Of a stretch of DNA of 64,000 nucleotides, positions 61,729 through 64,000 are shown in pieces. The position numbers were made by a program, and so were the translations under genes. Source of the DNA: an uncultured Prevotellaceae bacterium (GTDB lineage: Bacteria > Bacteroidota > Bacteroidia > Bacteroidales > Bacteroidaceae); assembly GCA_902767775.1 (NCBI GenBank), contig CACXIP010000014.1, positions 1-64,000 on the forward strand, read 5' to 3'. Every line of letters begins with the position of its first letter. Position 1 is the first letter of the stretch. The notes below the pieces were generated by a model, which saw nothing but the letters and a program-made list of their open reading frames with translations, was not told where the DNA came from and searched no databases.

Positions 61729-63144
61729 TCAGAATCTGATTTTACCATCATAATTGAAGATGGGCTGATCGGTAGGCACCTCCTGGTCGTAGAACTGCAC
61801 GGCACTGTCGTTGAGTTTGGGATGCTGAAGCTGAAGCAGGTAGATGATTTCGGCACCTGCCCATATGGCAGGACCATAACCGTGGGCGGCCATCACATGG
61901 ACAGGTCGGTAGGCATAGAAGGAGGCATCGAACCCCATTCCCGTTCCCACACAGACGCCTTCCACCTGACCGCGCTCATTGATGCATGATGCCACAGCAT
62001 GCCATGCCTGCAGCGCCACAGGACCGAATGCTTTGGCACTAATCCAACCTTGGTTGACGGCATGCGCCAGACAATAGGCATAGATGGCGGTGGCAGATGT
62101 CTCAAGGTATGTGTCGCTGCGGTCGAGCAACTGATGCCAGAAGCCATCATGGTGCTGCAAGGCGGCGAGTCCTTCGGCATGTGCCCTCAGCAGTTCAAGT
62201 ATCTGCTGGCGGCCGGGGTGATTCTCAGGCAGCACATCGAGCACCTCGCACAGTGTCAGTATAGCCCATCCGTTGGCACGCCCCCAATGGAATGAAAGAT
62301 GTGGTGCCATCTCCTCCACCCAGCCATGGCGGAAGAGTTTTTTCTCAGGCACCCACATGCGCTCGGCGAACTGCCTGACTTGCCTCACAGCTTCGTCATA
62401 GTATTTTGAATCACCCGTAAGCCGTCCCATATATGCTATGGCAGGGATACCCATAAACATATCGTCGAGCCACACCGTGTTTTTCTGAGGGCGCAGACGT
62501 GCAAAGGTGCCATCGGGAAGCCGGTATTCTTTGTTCATGATATAACTGATGTAGTTGTCGATGAGCGACCGCAGCGGCAACTTCGAGTCAGCCAGCATGG
62601 CTTTGACCATTGAGCAGCACACGGCTCCTGCATCATCCAACGCATGAGGGTCGACCACACGGCGAATGTTGCCGTCGATGGTTTTGCCTTCATCATGCAG
62701 CCGCTTGAATATGGGAGCGATATCAGCGAGCAACCGATGACGCTGGTAGACATAGTCACGATAGGCAATGTCGCCCGTTGCCTGATAGGCAGCCAACACA
62801 GCCGAGTAGGTAACGCCCCACTCATAGCTGGTCAGTCGGAATCCGCCTTGTTTCAGCTGAGTATTATCATTGATTTCCTTCATCTTTGTCACCTCGCGTC
62901 CCGTGTTCTTGTCCACAAGCACGGCAGGAGTCTCACTGGCGATGTATGCCAGCACACGGTCCATGGTCTCCTTCACCTCATCGGTGGTGGGTATGCCATA
63001 CCCTACCCGATAGGCGGGTTTCATCAGATGGAGCGGAGTGTTGCTGTCGTTCACTGTCTGTGCCGTCATCTTGCCAAACAGCATGCTGAGCATGATGGCC
63101 AGGCATACTGGCACCATCAGTTCCTTTCGATTCATCTTCTTCAT
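61729..63144 (-). CDS. Glycoside hydrolase family 105 (unsaturated rhamnogalacturonyl hydrolase)
   Basis: A 471-residue exported (alpha/alpha)6-barrel enzyme. Signal peptide about 1-29. Features of GH105: YEWGVTYSAVLAAYQATGDI, TVWLDDMFMGIPAIAYMGRL with the conserved acid DD, and FHWGRANGWAILTLCEVLDV (the W-G-R-A-N-G-W signature). It removes the unsaturated sugar left by pectin lyases, in the periplasm. It lies 2 bases after the truncated PL22-like gene, suggesting translational coupling in a pectin-degradation unit. Confidence 0.88.
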   Translation of the reverse strand: MKKMNRKELMVPVCLAIMLSMLFGKMTAQTVNDSNTPLHLMKPAYRVGYGIPTTDEVKETMDRVLAYIASETPAVLVDKNTGREVTKMKEINDNTQLKQGGFRLTSYEWGVTYSAVLAAYQATGDIAYRDYVYQRHRLLADIAPIFKRLHDEGKTIDGNIRRVVDPHALDDAGAVCCSMVKAMLADSKLPLRSLIDNYISYIMNKEYRLPDGTFARLRPQKNTVWLDDMFMGIPAIAYMGRLTGDSKYYDEAVRQVRQFAERMWVPEKKLFRHGWVEEMAPHLSFHWGRANGWAILTLCEVLDVLPENHPGRQQILELLRAHAEGLAALQHHDGFWHQLLDRSDTYLETSATAIYAYCLAHAVNQGWISAKAFGPVALQAWHAVASCINERGQVEGVCVGTGMGFDASFYAYRPVHVMAAHGYGPAIWAGAEIIYLLQLQHPKLNDSAVQFYDQEVPTDQPIFNYDGKIRF

Positions 63145-63146
63145 GT

Positions 63147-63536
63147 TTATAACTCGGTTTTGGGGTATCGGTTGATGAGGTGTTGCGGCAGTCGGACAAT
63201 GCAGATGTTCATCGAACGTCCGTCGTCACTGAGCATACCAGTATACCCTCCCTCGGTGATTTGCACCATGTCGCCAGTTTCCTCGTTGACAGCGAGCGCC
63301 TCGCCATTGGCACGGTCGGACCGGAAGACGACCCACTTGCCGTCGGCTGTCCACTGGTTGTGGGTCTGATAGATTTTGGAGTCGCCAGTCCCATTTTTAC
63401 TGGTGAGAAAGACCAGTTCCACACCTGTCAGAGGATCTTTGATAACTTTACGCTCTGACGGAAACCTCGTACCCATTTGTGCCATCAGACAAATGGGACA
63501 TAACAAGGAGATGAGAAAGCAATTCAGTTTTTTCAT
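63147..63536 (-). pseudogene. Truncated PL22-like oligogalacturonate lyase
   Basis: The ATG at 63536 begins MKKLNCFLISLLCPICLMAQ, a signal peptide. The next 90 residues (GTRFPSERKVIKDPLTGVEL, THNQWTADGKWVVFRSDRAN, ETGDMVQITEGG) resemble the first propeller blades of oligogalacturonate lyase (PL22). Full-length members are about 390 residues, but this frame ends after 129 with CIVRLPQHLINRYPKTEL. The metal-binding histidines of the family, in later blades, are therefore absent. An internal deletion or truncation has inactivated it. It keeps a 2-base gap to the following GH105 gene, so the fragment may still couple translation. Confidence 0.65.
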
Positions 63537-63613
63537 GTTTTTGAGTGATTTGTTTGGCAAATTAGAGTTTTTCTTGAAAAAGCCGATTCGGCTATAGTTT
63601 ATCGTGACCACCA

Positions 63614-64000
63614 TCATGGGTCGATGTCTATCAGACGAAAGTGGCGCAGTGCATTCAGGATTCCATCCTCATCAACCGAGGTGGTCGTATAGTCTGCCTC
63701 TTGTTTCAATGTATCGAGAGCATTGCCCATTGCCACGCCGACGCCTGCCGACCGTATCATAGAGGTATCGTTGCCACCATCACCGAAAGCCATCGTATAC
63801 TGTGGGTCGATTCCGAGGTGCGCTGCCATTGCCAGGATTCCTTTCCCTTTGTCCGCTTCCTTTGCAGTGATGTCCGTGAAGGCTGGATGCCATCTTCCCG
63901 ACGTGCAACCAGGGATACGCTTCATCAGTTTGTGTTCGTAGTCCTCAGCAAAAAAGGGTGTGAGTTGCAGGATGCGTTGTCCGAGGACAACATCCAATGG
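63614..64000 (-). CDS. HAD-family (Cof-type) phosphatase, C-terminal part
   Basis: A partial gene open to the window edge; 129 residues are visible. The end carries HAD motifs III/IV: ADKGKGILAMAAHLGIDPQY with the conserved Lys, then MAFGDGGNDTSMIRSAGVGV with the metal-binding Asp pair, and GVAMGNALDTLKQEADY. This is the Cof/HAD-IIB type that dephosphorylates small sugar or cofactor phosphates. The N-terminus with the nucleophile Asp lies outside. It is read in the same direction as the PL22-like remnant 77 bases downstream. Confidence 0.85.
   Translation of the reverse strand, partial: PLDVVLGQRILQLTPFFAEDYEHKLMKRIPGCTSGRWHPAFTDITAKEADKGKGILAMAAHLGIDPQYTMAFGDGGNDTSMIRSAGVGVAMGNALDTLKQEADYTTTSVDEDGILNALRHFRLIDIDP

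Overview
The window is chromosomal DNA from a member of the Bacteroidota, most likely a gut or rumen Prevotella-type organism. The evidence is a SusC/SusD pair, a hybrid two-component regulator, many promoters with the Bacteroidota -7 element TAnnTTTG, lipoproteins with Bacteroidota-style lipoboxes, a Bacteroidota-type IS66 fragment, C-terminal tails of the type G-x-YI-x-NGKK, and many secreted carbohydrate-active enzymes. No rRNA, tRNA or CRISPR array was recognised.

Layout. 1-1344 is a low-GC scrap region with an IS66 transposase fragment fused to a broken lipoprotein gene. 1345-3808 holds a small cysteine-rich protein, a serine hydrolase and a deletion remnant. 4034-18787 is a fructan (levan/inulin) utilisation locus: sensor-regulator, SusC, SusD, DUF4960 surface glycan-binding protein, lipoprotein GH32, periplasmic GH32, MFS sugar importer and fructokinase, all on the minus strand. 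Fructan would be bound and cut at the surface, imported by SusCD, hydrolysed to fructose, moved inward by the MFS protein and phosphorylated. 19254-23840 carries a GH28 pectinase, an unknown secreted protein, a LicD protein and a second serine hydrolase. 23991-27149 is a TPP-riboswitch-controlled thiamine uptake operon. 27207-35203 is housekeeping: a candidate structured RNA, dnaA, an MCE protein, a cell-wall amidase, folB and nrdJ. 35798-40969 has a ClpX-like ATPase and a large GH2 enzyme with an inserted LamG-like domain. 41483-48485 has a nitroreductase, a MacAB-like ABC export set and pseudouridine kinase/glycosidase. 48498-53946 has a Dna2-like nuclease-helicase and a racemase-family/MFS pair. 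53971-56150 is a reverse transcriptase of the defence-associated (DRT/UG-like) kind with a structured, repeat-rich leader. 56295-64000 has a Ser-type sulfatase with its radical-SAM maturase, a GH26 mannanase, AzlCD, a GH105 hydrolase, a truncated PL22-like lyase and a partial HAD phosphatase.

The most unusual items are: the reverse transcriptase and its upstream non-coding region, where three related segments could form mutually exclusive helices; the fructan sensor-regulator, which has the phospho-acceptor histidine domain but no ATPase domain; a terminator/antiterminator-like leader between that regulator and susC; and a promoter-to-terminator structured RNA next to dnaA. Three genes (a secreted-protein remnant, the fructan regulator and the PL22-like lyase) look like products of internal deletions. 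Either the strain is shedding gene interiors or the assembly needs checking there.
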